A DNA stretch of 64,000 nucleotides from Denitromonas iodatirespirans. Lineage in GTDB: Bacteria > Pseudomonadota > Gammaproteobacteria > Burkholderiales > Rhodocyclaceae. Of this stretch, positions 1 through 8,712 are shown one piece after another. The stretch spans positions 124,001 to 188,000 of the forward strand of contig NZ_JAEKFT010000001.1 in NCBI RefSeq assembly GCF_018524365.1, read 5' to 3'. The notes beneath the pieces were generated by a model. The model was not told where the DNA came from. It saw nothing but the letters and a program-made list of their open reading frames with translations, and made no database searches. Numbering within the stretch: position 1 is the stretch's first letter; every line of letters begins with the position of its first letter. The translations under genes were made by a program, and so were the position numbers.

Positions 1-1
1 C

Positions 2-235
2 AGCCTGCTCCTGGCCCGCGAAGGCAATGTCATCGTCCGGGACCAAGCCTTTGCCACCCGCCTGCGCGAGCGGCTCGAACATGCCATGCATGACGGTGCG
101 GTCGAACTCAAGCCCCCCCACTGGCGCCGCAAGGCACTGCTGACACGGCTCTTTCACTGGATGGCCTACGGCTTGGTGCGCGTGGCGATCGGGCTTTCGG
201 GCTATGCCAACGAGCGGCTGCCCCGCAAGCGCTGA
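2..235 (+). CDS. Cardiolipin synthase B-like phospholipase D family protein, C-terminal fragment
   Basis: Only the last 77 codons lie in the window; the gene begins upstream. The tail reads REGNVIVRD, then a run on to YGLVRVAIGLSGYANERL and a basic end (PRKR). This resembles the C-terminus of ClsB-type cardiolipin synthases, where a short segment after the second HKD motif contains a 'N-V-x-x-x-D-x-x-F-A' stretch and ends in a hydrophobic amphipathic helix. Those enzymes make cardiolipin at the inner membrane. The catalytic HKD motifs are off the window, so the family assignment rests on the tail only. The gene converges on the CoA-binding protein gene, with a 3-bp gap. Confidence 0.6.
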   Translation, partial: SLLLAREGNVIVRDQAFATRLRERLEHAMHDGAVELKPPHWRRKALLTRLFHWMAYGLVRVAIGLSGYANERLPRKR

Positions 236-238
236 GGA

Positions 239-724
239 TCAGCGCGACCGGGCCGGCGACGGCGCCACCGGCCGCTTGCTGGAGATCACGCCGGTATTCA
301 CGCCAAACCAGCCGAGTCCGCCGAACAGCCGCGCATACTCGATCTTCACGCAGCGATCCATGACCACCTGCAGCCCCGCCGCCTCGGCACGCTCGACCGC
401 TTCGTGATTGATCACGCCGAGCTGCATCCACAGCGTGCGCGCCCCGATGGCGATGGCGTCGTCGACCAGGGGCATGATCTCCTCCGATTTGCGGAAACAA
501 TCGACCATATCCACCGGCACCGGCACATCGCGCAGGCTGGCATAGCAGGTCTGGCCAAGCACCTCGTCATAGGCCGGGTTGACCGGAATGATGGTGTAGC
601 CATGCTGCTGCATGTACTGCGCGGCAAAGAAACTGGGGCGATGCCACTTGGCGGACAGCCCCACCACGGCAATCGTCCGGGTTTGCGCCAGCACCCGGCG
701 CAGGCCGTCGGCGTCATCGATCAT
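239..724 (-). CDS. CoA-binding domain protein (YccU family)
   Basis: A 161-residue single-domain Rossmann protein. Near the N-terminus it has IAVVGLSAKWHRPSFFAAQY followed by GYTIIPVNPAYDEVLGQ, the CoA/nucleotide-binding signature of the YccU family, and near the end a WMQLGVINHEAVERAEAAG segment also typical of it. Family members bind CoA, but the physiological role is not established. The start was chosen at ATG 722-724 because AAGGAG lies 5 nt upstream; an in-frame extension to 892 is antisense to gluQ and was rejected. The start overlaps the end of gluQ by 11 bp, so the two genes are probably cotranscribed. Confidence 0.9.
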   Translation of the reverse strand: MIDDADGLRRVLAQTRTIAVVGLSAKWHRPSFFAAQYMQQHGYTIIPVNPAYDEVLGQTCYASLRDVPVPVDMVDCFRKSEEIMPLVDDAIAIGARTLWMQLGVINHEAVERAEAAGLQVVMDRCVKIEYARLFGGLGWFGVNTGVISSKRPVAPSPARSR

Positions 725-1646
725 AGTCGCTCCTTGCATGAACGGCCGCGCTGCGCGGCACGGCTTCGAGTGACCAGTGAGCCTGCGCCCACGGCCAGAT
801 TTCTGCAAGCGGCGCACCCGCCAGTTCGGCGGGCGGCCGCTGGCCGAGACAGGTGAGTGCATCGAGCACCACCTGCGCGGCGGGAAAGTCATCGACCGCC
901 CGCGCCAGCGACTGTTTCGACAGCTTCTGACCGCCGACGTCGACCACCACCGGCAGATGCGAATAGCACGGCGTCGGCACGCCGAGCGCCTGTTGCAGCG
1001 CGATCTGGCGCGCCGTCGAGGGCAGCAGGTCGATACCGCGCACCACCTCGGTCACGCCGGCCGCCGCATCGTCGACCACCACCGCCAGCTGGTAGGCGAA
1101 CAGGCCGTCGGCGCGCAGCAGCACGAAGTCGCCGACGTCGGCCGCCACATCCTCGGCCACATCGCCCTGCACCCCATCGGCGAAGCGGACCACGCCCGGT
1201 GTCACCGCAAAGCGCCAGGCGCGCGCCGTCTGTCCGGCCGGCAGGCCCGCTCGGCAGGTGCCCGGATAGCGCGCCGAGCCGTCGGCGGCCCGCGGCGCGT
1301 CGGCCAGCATCTTGCGCGTGCACGCGCAGCCATACACCCGGCCGCCATCGCGCAATGCCTGCAACGCCTCGGCATAGGCGTCGAGTCGGTCGTGCTGCCA
1401 CACCGGCGTGCCGTCCCACTCGAAGCCCAGATGCTCGAGCGTACGCAGAATACCCTCGCCGGCCCCAGGCACGGCGCGCGGTGCGTCGACATCCTCGATG
1501 CGCACCAACCAGCGCCCACCGGCCGAGCGGGCCGCCAGATAGCTGCCCACCGCCGCCACGACGGAGCCAAAATGCAACGGCCCGGTCGGCGACGGAGCGA
1601 AGCGTCCCACCGGACAAAGCGTGCGCGAATTCGTCATGGCCGACAT
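714..1646 (-). CDS. gluQ: Glutamyl-Q tRNA(Asp) synthetase
   Basis: A truncated glutamyl-tRNA synthetase paralogue that attaches glutamate to queuosine at position 34 of tRNA-Asp. The class I HIGH-type motif is FAPSPTGPLHFGS (residues about 14-27) and the KMSKS-type motif is KLSKQS. A zinc site is visible as CACTRK followed by Y..TC, typical of GluQRS. At 310 residues it lacks the anticodon-binding domain of full GluRS, as expected. The start could be ATG at 1646 or at 1637; neither has a strong Shine-Dalgarno. It is linked functionally to queG (44871-45977), which completes queuosine synthesis. Confidence 0.93.
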   Translation of the reverse strand: MSAMTNSRTLCPVGRFAPSPTGPLHFGSVVAAVGSYLAARSAGGRWLVRIEDVDAPRAVPGAGEGILRTLEHLGFEWDGTPVWQHDRLDAYAEALQALRDGGRVYGCACTRKMLADAPRAADGSARYPGTCRAGLPAGQTARAWRFAVTPGVVRFADGVQGDVAEDVAADVGDFVLLRADGLFAYQLAVVVDDAAAGVTEVVRGIDLLPSTARQIALQQALGVPTPCYSHLPVVVDVGGQKLSKQSLARAVDDFPAAQVVLDALTCLGQRPPAELAGAPLAEIWPWAQAHWSLEAVPRSAAVHARSDYDR

Positions 1647-1766
1647 GCTAAACCAAGGTCACGCACCGGACACCGGGCGAATCCCTATAACTAACGCTCA
1701 ATATCCAGCACCGCACAATGCGTCGATAATTTGCCCCGACACTTCCCGTGATACCGGACGGTCGGC

Positions 1767-3719
1767 ATGGATGTTTCGCTCCCCAGGCATCGCCACAGAC
1801 ACGCAGGTCGACTCGACCTGGCGCGGCGTGCGCACGCCGAAGCGCTGCGCCTGCAAGCGGTCACCGCGCGGGCCGGCATCCTGGCCCTGCTGGTCGGTGT
1901 CTTCGGCGCGCTGGCCTGGTTGTGGCCAGTCATGGCGCCCGCCGTTCTGCTGGCCTGGGGCGCCATCATGGGGGTCGGCATCCTGACCTCGCGCCACTTG
2001 GTGCGCGCCAGCGCCGACTGGCCCCAGAGCGCCAGCGCGCTGCACCGACTCGAATGGAGTTTTGCCGCCAACGCCTTCTTCATCGGTGCCCTGTGGGGCG
2101 CCCTGCCCCTGCTCGGCGCCTACACGCCGAGCAACGGCGCCCAGACGCTGGTCATCATGTTGCTGGGCATCGTCGCACTGGGCGGCACCGGCATCTTCGC
2201 CCCCAGCCGGCGCGTCTTCTTCGCCTTCATCGTCCCCACAGTCGGCCCGCTCATTGCCACCCTGGCCACCGATCCGCCCGCCGCCCTGCCCCAGGCCGCA
2301 ATCGCCGCCGGGGTGTTCGCCGCCATGCTCGGCGCACTGCACGAACTGTTTCATCACATGCTCACCTCGACCCTGGCCCAGCGTCTGAGCAGCGATACCC
2401 TGGCCGAGGAACAGCGTGTGATTCTCGACAGCGCCGGCGAGGCCATTCTGTTCACCCGCGGCGAACGACTCATCAAATGCAACCGCCGTTTCGCCGATAT
2501 GGTCGGCGAAACGGCGGAGCGCCTGGCCGGTCGCCCGCTGTGGCAGTGGCTGGCCGACCCGGCCGAGTGGCACCGCAATTCCGATCGCGCCCGCCATGCA
2601 CTGGCCAGCGGACTGACCTTCCGCACCAAGATCCGGCTGCGTCGGGCCAACGGCGAGTTGTTGTGGGTCGAGTTCACCGCCGAAGCGGTCGACGCCGCAC
2701 GCCTCGACAAGGGGATCGTCTGGCTGGGCCAGGATCTCACCTCACGGCTGCGCTCCGAGGCGACCTTACATGCGTCGGAAGCGCGCTACCGGCAGCTCAT
2801 CACGCTCACCTCGGACTGGTACTGGGAGTGGGACGACAAGCTGCGCTTCACGCATCTGAGCGGGCCAGGGCTGGCACGCGCCGGCCTCGGCCCCGCCGTC
2901 TATGGACGCGGTCTGGGGGCCCTGTCGGATCTGGTGGGGGTCAGCGCCGAGCGCTGGTCGGCGCTCCAGCAGCAGATCGAGCGGCATGAACCGTTTCGCG
3001 ACTTCATCTGGCAGCACGCCTCGGAAGCGCAGGAGGTGCGCTGGTTTTCGATGAGCGGCAATCCGACCTTCGACACTGAGGGCCATTTTGCCGGCTACCA
3101 CGGCATCGGCTCCGAGGTCACCGAGCAGATGCGCGGCTCCGAACAATTCCGCCATCTGGCCTACCACGACACCCTCACCGGACTGCCCAACCGCCGCCTG
3201 CTCGACGACCGCCTGCATCTGGCCATCGCCCAGGCCTCGCGCCGCAGCCAGCGGCTCGCCGTGATGGTGATCGATCTGGACAACTTCAAGCTCATCAACG
3301 ACAGCGCCGGCCATGCCACCGGCGACATGGTGCTGGTGGCCGTCGCACGCCGCCTGCAGGCGGCCATTCGCACCAGCGACACCGTCGCCCGGCTCGGCGG
3401 CGACGAATTTGTCGCCATCCTTCAGGACGTAGACGATGTCGCCGCCGTCCACACCGTCGCCCAGAAGATCACCGAGGCGCTCGCCTTGCCGGTCGACGCC
3501 GGCACCCGCCAGTATCTGCTCGGCGGCAGCGTCGGCGTAGCGATCTATCCCGATGATGGCAACTCTGCCCGCACGCTGCTGGCCCAGGCGGACAGCGCCA
3601 TGTACGAGGCCAAGCGCCGGGGCGGCAGCCAGCATGTCCTGCATGGCGCGCCGCTCCCGCCCGTCACCCCGAGGTCTGCGCCAACCCGGGCAGAGCGGAC
3701 AAACCGCCCCGCCAGTTGA
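1767..3719 (+). CDS. Membrane-anchored PAS-PAS-GGDEF diguanylate cyclase
   Basis: A 650-residue c-di-GMP synthase. About five hydrophobic segments occupy residues 35-195, followed by two PAS-like sensor regions (about 210-325 and 335-455) and a GGDEF domain (about 460-630). The active-site motif RLGGDEF is intact at 542-548, and an RTSD at 535-538 fits the RxxD inhibitory I-site five residues upstream, so product inhibition is likely. There is no EAL domain. The start is the first ATG that gives the complete membrane region. It is a single gene between the divergent gluQ and the convergent ychF, and the signal sensed is unknown. Confidence 0.9.
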   Translation: MDVSLPRHRHRHAGRLDLARRAHAEALRLQAVTARAGILALLVGVFGALAWLWPVMAPAVLLAWGAIMGVGILTSRHLVRASADWPQSASALHRLEWSFAANAFFIGALWGALPLLGAYTPSNGAQTLVIMLLGIVALGGTGIFAPSRRVFFAFIVPTVGPLIATLATDPPAALPQAAIAAGVFAAMLGALHELFHHMLTSTLAQRLSSDTLAEEQRVILDSAGEAILFTRGERLIKCNRRFADMVGETAERLAGRPLWQWLADPAEWHRNSDRARHALASGLTFRTKIRLRRANGELLWVEFTAEAVDAARLDKGIVWLGQDLTSRLRSEATLHASEARYRQLITLTSDWYWEWDDKLRFTHLSGPGLARAGLGPAVYGRGLGALSDLVGVSAERWSALQQQIERHEPFRDFIWQHASEAQEVRWFSMSGNPTFDTEGHFAGYHGIGSEVTEQMRGSEQFRHLAYHDTLTGLPNRRLLDDRLHLAIAQASRRSQRLAVMVIDLDNFKLINDSAGHATGDMVLVAVARRLQAAIRTSDTVARLGGDEFVAILQDVDDVAAVHTVAQKITEALALPVDAGTRQYLLGGSVGVAIYPDDGNSARTLLAQADSAMYEAKRRGGSQHVLHGAPLPPVTPRSAPTRAERTNRPAS

Positions 3720-3752
3720 GCGCCACCGCCCTACCGGGGGCCGTCCAACGAC

Positions 3753-4844
3753 TCAGACGTTGAACAAAAAGTTCAGTACATCGCCGTCCTTGACCACGTA
3801 TTCCTTGCCTTCGGCGCGCATCTTGCCCGCTTCCTTGGCGCCCTGCTCGCCGCCAAAGGCGATGAAGTCTTCGTAGGCGATGGTCTGGGCGCGGATGAAG
3901 CCGCGCTCGAAGTCGGTGTGGATCACGCCGGCAGCCTGAGGGGCGGTGTCGCCGACATGGATGGTCCAGGCGCGCACCTCTTTCACCCCAGCGGTGAAAT
4001 AGGTCTGCAGGCCGAGCAGTTTGTAGGCGGCACGAATGAGGCGGTTGAGACCCGGCTCCTCGAGGCCGAGATCGGCCAGGAACTCCTTTTTGTCCTCATC
4101 GTCGAGATCGGCCAGTTCCTGCTCGATCTTGGCGCAGACGGCCACCACCGGCGCATTCTCGCCCTCGGCCAGGGCCTTCAGGCGATCCAGGTGCGGGTTG
4201 TTCTCGAAGCCGTCTTCGAGCACGTTGGCCACATACATGGCCGGCTTGATGGTGAGCAGGCACAGCGGGCGGATCAGCTCGACCTCGTCGGCCGACAGTC
4301 CGAGGGTGCGCGCGGTGCGCCCCTCGTTCAGATGCGGCATCAGGCGTTCGAGCACTTCGACCAGTTTCTTGGCGTCCTTGTCACCAGCGCGCGCCTTCTT
4401 GTTCTCGCGGTGGATGGCCTTTTCGACGGCGGCCATGTCGGCCAGCGCCAGCTCGGTGACGATGGTTTCCATGTCGGCGATCGGGTCGACCCGGCCGGAC
4501 ACGTGCACCACGTTCTCGTCGTCGAAGCAGCGCACCACGTTCACGATGGCATCGGTCTCGCGGATGTTGGCCAGGAACTGGTTGCCCAGGCCCTCGCCTT
4601 TCGAGGCCCCGGCCACCAGACCGGCGATGTCGACGAACTCGACGATGGCGGGCTGCACCCGCTGCGGCTTGACGATGGCCGACAGCGCATCGAGGCGCGG
4701 ATCGGGCACTTCGACGATGCCGACGTTCGGCTCGATGGTGCAGAATGGATAGTTTTCCGCGGCGATGCCCGATTTGGTCAGCGCGTTGAAGAGGGTGGAT
4801 TTACCGACGTTGGGCAATCCGACGATGCCGCACTTCAGACTCAT
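3753..4844 (-). CDS. ychF: Redox-responsive ribosome-binding ATPase YchF (OLA1 family)
   Basis: The 363-residue length is standard for YchF. The P-loop [14 protein letters not shown] is at residues about 9-22. The G4 position is not NKxD, in line with the ATP preference of the family, and the C-terminus carries a TGS-type domain ([23 protein letters not shown]). YchF binds ribosomes and acts in stress and redox responses. Its ATG overlaps the stop of pth by 4 bp (4841-4844), the conserved pth-ychF pair, which implies translational coupling. Confidence 0.97.
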   Translation of the reverse strand: MSLKCGIVGLPNVGKSTLFNALTKSGIAAENYPFCTIEPNVGIVEVPDPRLDALSAIVKPQRVQPAIVEFVDIAGLVAGASKGEGLGNQFLANIRETDAIVNVVRCFDDENVVHVSGRVDPIADMETIVTELALADMAAVEKAIHRENKKARAGDKDAKKLVEVLERLMPHLNEGRTARTLGLSADEVELIRPLCLLTIKPAMYVANVLEDGFENNPHLDRLKALAEGENAPVVAVCAKIEQELADLDDEDKKEFLADLGLEEPGLNRLIRAAYKLLGLQTYFTAGVKEVRAWTIHVGDTAPQAAGVIHTDFERGFIRAQTIAYEDFIAFGGEQGAKEAGKMRAEGKEYVVKDGDVLNFLFNV

Positions 4845-5440
4845 GGTGTCGCTTCCTTGCCGCGCGCGGGGCGCGTATTGATCTTCTGCGTGGCCACTTC
4901 AAAAGCGCCACGTGCGATGTCGGGCCAGGCGGCAAGCGCCCGATCCATGGCCGACTCGATGGCCTCGTGTTCTTCCTTGCGCGGCGGCTTGAGCACATAG
5001 CCGACCACCGCATTGCGATCGCCGGGGTGCCCGATGCCGAGCCGCAACCGCCAGTAGTCCTGCGTGCCGCTGTGACTGGTGATGTCCTTGAGCCCGTTGT
5101 GCCCACCCAGCCCGCCGCCGAACTTGAGCCGTGCCTGCCCCGGCGGCAGGTCGAGCTCGTCGTGCACGATCAGCATCTCGTCCGGCGCGATGCGGTAGAA
5201 GCGCGCCAGTGCGCCGACCGACTGTCCGGAACGGTTCATGAAGGTATCGGGCATCAGCAGCCACAGACCGTCGGTGGTTTTCGCCACCTGACCGTGGAAC
5301 CGGCTTTCGCGATTGAAGCGGGCGCCAAGCACACCGGCCAGAAGCTCACAAAACCAAAACCCGGCATTGTGCCGGGTTTCGGAATATTCGGCCCCGGGGT
5401 TCCCGAGGCCGACAATCAGGCGCGGAGGCTTGGCGTTCAT
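4841..5440 (-). CDS. pth: Peptidyl-tRNA hydrolase
   Basis: Hydrolyses peptidyl-tRNA released from stalled ribosomes. Diagnostic motifs are [21 protein letters not shown] (first about 30 residues, including the catalytic His of RHNAGF), [11 protein letters not shown], and HDELDLPPG with the catalytic Asp, then GGHNGLKDI. The 199-residue length is typical. It sits between rplY (33-bp gap) and ychF (4-bp overlap) in a translation-related operon. The C-terminal tail after position 175 is basic, as is common in the family. Confidence 0.97.
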   Translation of the reverse strand: MNAKPPRLIVGLGNPGAEYSETRHNAGFWFCELLAGVLGARFNRESRFHGQVAKTTDGLWLLMPDTFMNRSGQSVGALARFYRIAPDEMLIVHDELDLPPGQARLKFGGGLGGHNGLKDITSHSGTQDYWRLRLGIGHPGDRNAVVGYVLKPPRKEEHEAIESAMDRALAAWPDIARGAFEVATQKINTRPARGKEATP

Positions 5441-5473
5441 CAGATGTTCCCGTTAGCACCGCAGCCGACGGCG

Positions 5474-6100
5474 TTACTCTTCGCCAGCGGCCTCGCCATT
5501 TTCTTCGCCTTCTTCGCCGACATCGGCTTCCTTGACCTGCGGCGACAGGATGGTGACCACCACCTGGTCAGCGTGACCATGGTCGACCACTTCCACGCCC
5601 TCGGGCAGCTTGAGGTCGCCTAGCGTGATCGAGTCGCCCAGGTTCATGCCGGTCAGGTCGACCTCGATGAACTCCGGCAGGTTGCGCGGCAGGGTCGAGA
5701 TCTCGACTTCGGTCAGGATGTGCGAGGCGATGCCGTGCTGGACTTTCAGGCCCGGAGAGGCCTCTTCGTTGGTGAAGTGCAGCGGCACCTTCATGGTGAT
5801 GGCCACGCCAGTCTTCACGCGCATGAAGTCCATGTGCAGCACGAGTTGCTTGTACGGGTGCCACTGCGCATCGCGCAGCACGACGCTCTCGGCCTTGCCG
5901 TCGACATCGATGTTCAGGATCGATGCGTGGAAGGCTTCCTTGTGCAGCCAGTGGTACATCTCGTTGTGGTCCAGGGTGACGGCGACGGCGTCCTGGTCCG
6001 CGCCGAAAATGATGGCGGGCACCTGGCCTGCGCGACGCAGGCGGCGGCTCGCACTCGATCCCTGCTCGGCGCGCTTGGCGGCGTTGATAGTGATTTCCAT
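5474..6100 (-). CDS. rplY: 50S ribosomal protein L25 (long CTC-type form)
   Basis: 208 residues: an N-terminal 5S rRNA-binding L25 domain (about 1-92, with RRLRRAGQVPAIIFG) plus the C-terminal TL5/CTC domain (VEVDLTGMNLGDSITLGDL) and an acidic tail rich in Glu/Gly. This long form is usual outside the enterobacteria. It lies between prs and pth in the conserved order prs-rplY-pth-ychF. The 79-bp gap to prs contains two GC hairpins without a good T-tract, so read-through from prs is likely. Confidence 0.96.
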   Translation of the reverse strand: MEITINAAKRAEQGSSASRRLRRAGQVPAIIFGADQDAVAVTLDHNEMYHWLHKEAFHASILNIDVDGKAESVVLRDAQWHPYKQLVLHMDFMRVKTGVAITMKVPLHFTNEEASPGLKVQHGIASHILTEVEISTLPRNLPEFIEVDLTGMNLGDSITLGDLKLPEGVEVVDHGHADQVVVTILSPQVKEADVGEEGEENGEAAGEE

Positions 6101-6179
6101 GACTACTCCACTTGAAGACAGGCCCGTCCGCGACCAGACGGGCCGAACACCCCGAACGGCAACGCCGTCCGGGAAAAAA

Positions 6180-7130
6180 TCAATCCATGAACAAGGAGCT
6201 CACCGACTCCTCGTTGCTGATGCGCAGCATCGTGTCGGCCAGCAGCGAGGCCACCGATACCTGCCGAATGCGGCCGGTGGCCCGGGCCTCGTCACGCAGC
6301 GGGATGGTGTCGGTCACCACCAGCTCGTCGAGTTCCGAATCGTTGATGCGCGAGATCGCCGCCCCCGACAGCACCGCATGGGTACAGTAGGCGAGCACGC
6401 GCTTGGCACCGTTTTCCTTGAGCGCGCCGGCGGCCTTGCACAGCGTGCCGGCGGTATCGACGATGTCGTCCATGATCACGCAGGTGCGGTCCTTGACCTC
6501 GCCGATGATGTTCATCACTTCCGACACATTGGCTTTCGGGCGGCGCTTGTCGATGATCGCCAGGTCGCATTCCATGCGCTTGGCGAAGGCGCGCGCGCGC
6601 ACCACGCCGCCGACGTCGGGCGAGACCACCATCAGGTCGGAATACTTTTGCTTGTCCAGGTCGGCCAGCAGCACCGGGGCGGCATAGACGTTGTCCACCG
6701 CGATGTCGAAGAAGCCCTGGATCTGGTCGGCATGCAGGTCCATGGTCAGCAGGCGCTGCACACCCACGGCCTGCAGCATGTTGGCCACCACCTTGGCGGT
6801 GATGGGCACGCGGGCCGAACGGGGGCGGCGATCCTGGCGGGCATAGCCGAAGTACGGGATGGCGGCGGTGATGCGGCCGGCCGAGGCGCGCTTGAGCGCA
6901 TCGACCAGGATCACCAGCTCCATCAGGTTGTCATTGGTCGGCACACAGGTAGGCTGGAGCACGAACACGTCCTTGCCGCGCACGTTTTCCAGCAACTCGA
7001 CGTTCACCTCGCCGTCGGAGAAGCGACCGACAGTGGCCGAGCCGAGCGCCATGCCGAGGCGCCGAACCACATCCGAGGCGAGTTTAGGATTGGCGTTGCC
7101 GGTAAAGACCATCAGGCTGCCGTGAGCCAT
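6180..7130 (-). CDS. prs: Ribose-phosphate pyrophosphokinase
   Basis: Makes PRPP from ribose 5-phosphate and ATP for nucleotide, histidine and tryptophan synthesis. The protein starts [18 protein letters not shown] (316 residues), the usual length. It has the ATP/Mg flexible region [16 protein letters not shown] and the PRPP-binding loop [13 protein letters not shown]. An in-frame extension to 7178 was rejected because family members begin at this Met. A strong intrinsic terminator lies between the upstream tRNA-Gln and this gene, so prs probably needs read-through or its own promoter. Confidence 0.96.
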   Translation of the reverse strand: MAHGSLMVFTGNANPKLASDVVRRLGMALGSATVGRFSDGEVNVELLENVRGKDVFVLQPTCVPTNDNLMELVILVDALKRASAGRITAAIPYFGYARQDRRPRSARVPITAKVVANMLQAVGVQRLLTMDLHADQIQGFFDIAVDNVYAAPVLLADLDKQKYSDLMVVSPDVGGVVRARAFAKRMECDLAIIDKRRPKANVSEVMNIIGEVKDRTCVIMDDIVDTAGTLCKAAGALKENGAKRVLAYCTHAVLSGAAISRINDSELDELVVTDTIPLRDEARATGRIRQVSVASLLADTMLRISNEESVSSLFMD

Positions 7131-7169
7131 ACTGCTTCTCCGATGACAATCAGATTCAGATCGTGGTCG

Positions 7170-7206
7170 CAAAAACACGTCGGGCAGGCATCAAGCCTGC
7201 CCGACG
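7170..7206 (-). terminator. Intrinsic terminator or attenuator between tRNA-Gln and prs
   Basis: A perfect 12-bp stem (CGTCGGGCAGGC and its complement, 7178-7189 with 7195-7206) with a 5-nt loop, followed on the minus strand by TGTTTTTG. It lies just downstream of tRNA-Gln and only about 40 bp before the prs start. It could terminate the lolB-ispE-tRNA transcript, or act as a partial terminator and processing boundary. Confidence 0.8.
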
Positions 7207-7213
7207 TCCATGC

Positions 7214-7290
7214 TGGCTGGGGAGGAAGGATTCGAACCCTCGAATGCCGGAATCAAAATCCGGTGCCTTAACCGACTTGGCGACTCCCCA
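7214..7290 (-). tRNA. tRNA-Gln (anticodon UUG)
   Basis: 77 nt including an encoded 3' CCA. The acceptor stem pairs TGGGGAG with CTCCCCA, with discriminator G. The anticodon stem CCGGA/TCCGG closes the loop TTTTGAT, giving anticodon TTG, and the T arm contains GGTTCGAATCC. It closely resembles E. coli tRNA-Gln. Its 5' end is one base after the ispE stop codon, so it must be cut out of the lolB-ispE mRNA unless a promoter lies inside ispE. Confidence 0.98.
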
Positions 7291-7291
7291 A

Positions 7292-8149
7292 TTAATCGTT
7301 TCGTGCCGGCGCCGCTGCCCTGTCATGCAGTGGGTGCCTGGCAAGGCTCCGCACCGCCCACGCCTGCCACCGCTCGGGGCACTGCGCGACCACCTGTCGG
7401 GCCGCGCGTTCGCTCTCGACTTCAGCAAACACACAGGCGCCCGAACCGGTCATCCGCGCACTTGCGTGGTGATTCAACCAGTCGATCGCCGAAGCGACCT
7501 GCGGGTACCGACCGCACACCACCGGCTGCAAATCGTTGCGAGTGGCGTGCATCACGAAGTCCGGCATTCTGATGATTTCCGTCGAACGCGTCAACTCCTT
7601 TGCGGAGAAAATTTCAGCGGTCGGCACCGACACCCCGGGCGCGATCACCACGTACCACGACGGCGGCAGATCCATGGCCGTCAACGCCTCGCCCACGCCC
7701 TCGACAAAGGCATCGCGACCGAAGACGAAGAACGGCACATCCGCCCCCAGCGCGAGGCCCAGCGCCTGGAGCCGCTCGCGCGAGGCGCCCACGCCCCACA
7801 GGCGGTTGAGCGCCAGCAAAGTGGTGGCCGCATCGGAACTGCCGCCGCCCAGGCCGCCGCCCATCGGCAGCACCTTGTCGACGGTGATCTCGACGCCTTG
7901 GGTCACGCCTGCCTGCGTCTGCAGCAGGCGCGCGGCGCGCACCACCAGATCCTGCTCGGCCGGCACGCCGGGCACCTCGTTCAGCCGCAGGATCTGCCCG
8001 TCCTCGCGCACGCGAAAATGGATCCGGTCGCCCCAGTCGAGCAGGCGGAAAGCACTTTGCAGCAGGTGATAGCCGTCCGGCCGACGCCCCACCACATGCA
8101 GAAACAGGTTGAGCTTCGCCGGTGCCAAGCAGCTCAGCTCGGCACTCAT
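7292..8149 (-). CDS. ispE: 4-diphosphocytidyl-2-C-methyl-D-erythritol kinase
   Basis: A GHMP-family kinase that phosphorylates CDP-ME in the MEP isoprenoid pathway. Motifs: [20 protein letters not shown] at the N-terminus, the glycine-rich ATP loop [16 protein letters not shown], and a C-terminal [13 protein letters not shown] chose ATG 8147-8149 (285 residues) because it makes a 4-bp ATGA overlap with the stop of lolB; a GTG 6 bp upstream is possible. The gene ends one base before tRNA-Gln, an unusually tight junction. Confidence 0.96.
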   Translation of the reverse strand: MSAELSCLAPAKLNLFLHVVGRRPDGYHLLQSAFRLLDWGDRIHFRVREDGQILRLNEVPGVPAEQDLVVRAARLLQTQAGVTQGVEITVDKVLPMGGGLGGGSSDAATTLLALNRLWGVGASRERLQALGLALGADVPFFVFGRDAFVEGVGEALTAMDLPPSWYVVIAPGVSVPTAEIFSAKELTRSTEIIRMPDFVMHATRNDLQPVVCGRYPQVASAIDWLNHHASARMTGSGACVFAEVESERAARQVVAQCPERWQAWAVRSLARHPLHDRAAAPARND

Positions 8150-8712
8150 TGCCACTGCTCGACCAGCAATTTCAGACTCACCTCGCCACGGCTGACCTCG
8201 ACCAGCCGCGGCGGCGCATCGAAGGCGTCGCTGGCATAGCTGCGGTAGCGCACTTCCCAGCCCTGCTCCACGATGCGTTGCGGCCGCCCCTGCGGATCGC
8301 GCTCGCGCACGTCATCGAGCGCTATCACGCCCGCCTGCAGCCAGCGCGGCAGCATGGCCACCGGCACATCGGCGCCCAGCATCCGGGCCAGCAAGGTGTC
8401 GAGCGGCGCGACCTGGCGCTCGCCATCGGCCAGTTGCAGCACGGCCATGCCGTCGGCAGCGTCCAGCTCGGCAACGGTCTGGCCCAGCGGCGAGAAGAAC
8501 TGCCAGCGATCCTGCCCCTTGGCGTGCTGCCAGGCGAACCGGCCATTCACCGCCGCCTCCCCGCGCTGGGCAGCGAGCCGGCCGGTCACATGAAAGGCGT
8601 CCAGTTGCGGGCGCGCCAGCATCGCCTGCGGCGGCGGCAGGCTCACGTCGGGGAGCGTGGCGCAGCCGGCCAGTACCACGGCCGACACCAGCGTCAGGAG
8701 CCGGCGCATCAC
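8146..8712 (-). CDS. lolB: Outer-membrane lipoprotein LolB
   Basis: 188 residues with a lipoprotein signal peptide ([17 protein letters not shown], lipobox LAGC, mature N-terminus Cys17). The mature part carries the LolB features [22 protein letters not shown] and [14 protein letters not shown]. LolB receives lipoproteins from LolA and inserts them in the inner leaflet of the outer membrane. The start overlaps the stop of the TPR gene by 4 bp, and ispE starts within its stop, the classic lolB-ispE arrangement. Confidence 0.93.
   Translation of the reverse strand: MMRRLLTLVSAVVLAGCATLPDVSLPPPQAMLARPQLDAFHVTGRLAAQRGEAAVNGRFAWQHAKGQDRWQFFSPLGQTVAELDAADGMAVLQLADGERQVAPLDTLLARMLGADVPVAMLPRWLQAGVIALDDVRERDPQGRPQRIVEQGWEVRYRSYASDAFDAPPRLVEVSRGEVSLKLLVEQWQ

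Noticed and set aside
6101-6179. Two GC hairpins between prs and rplY as terminator or L25 autoregulatory site
   Set aside because: The T-run is on the wrong side of one hairpin and absent after the other; no homology to a known L25 leader can be shown by eye.
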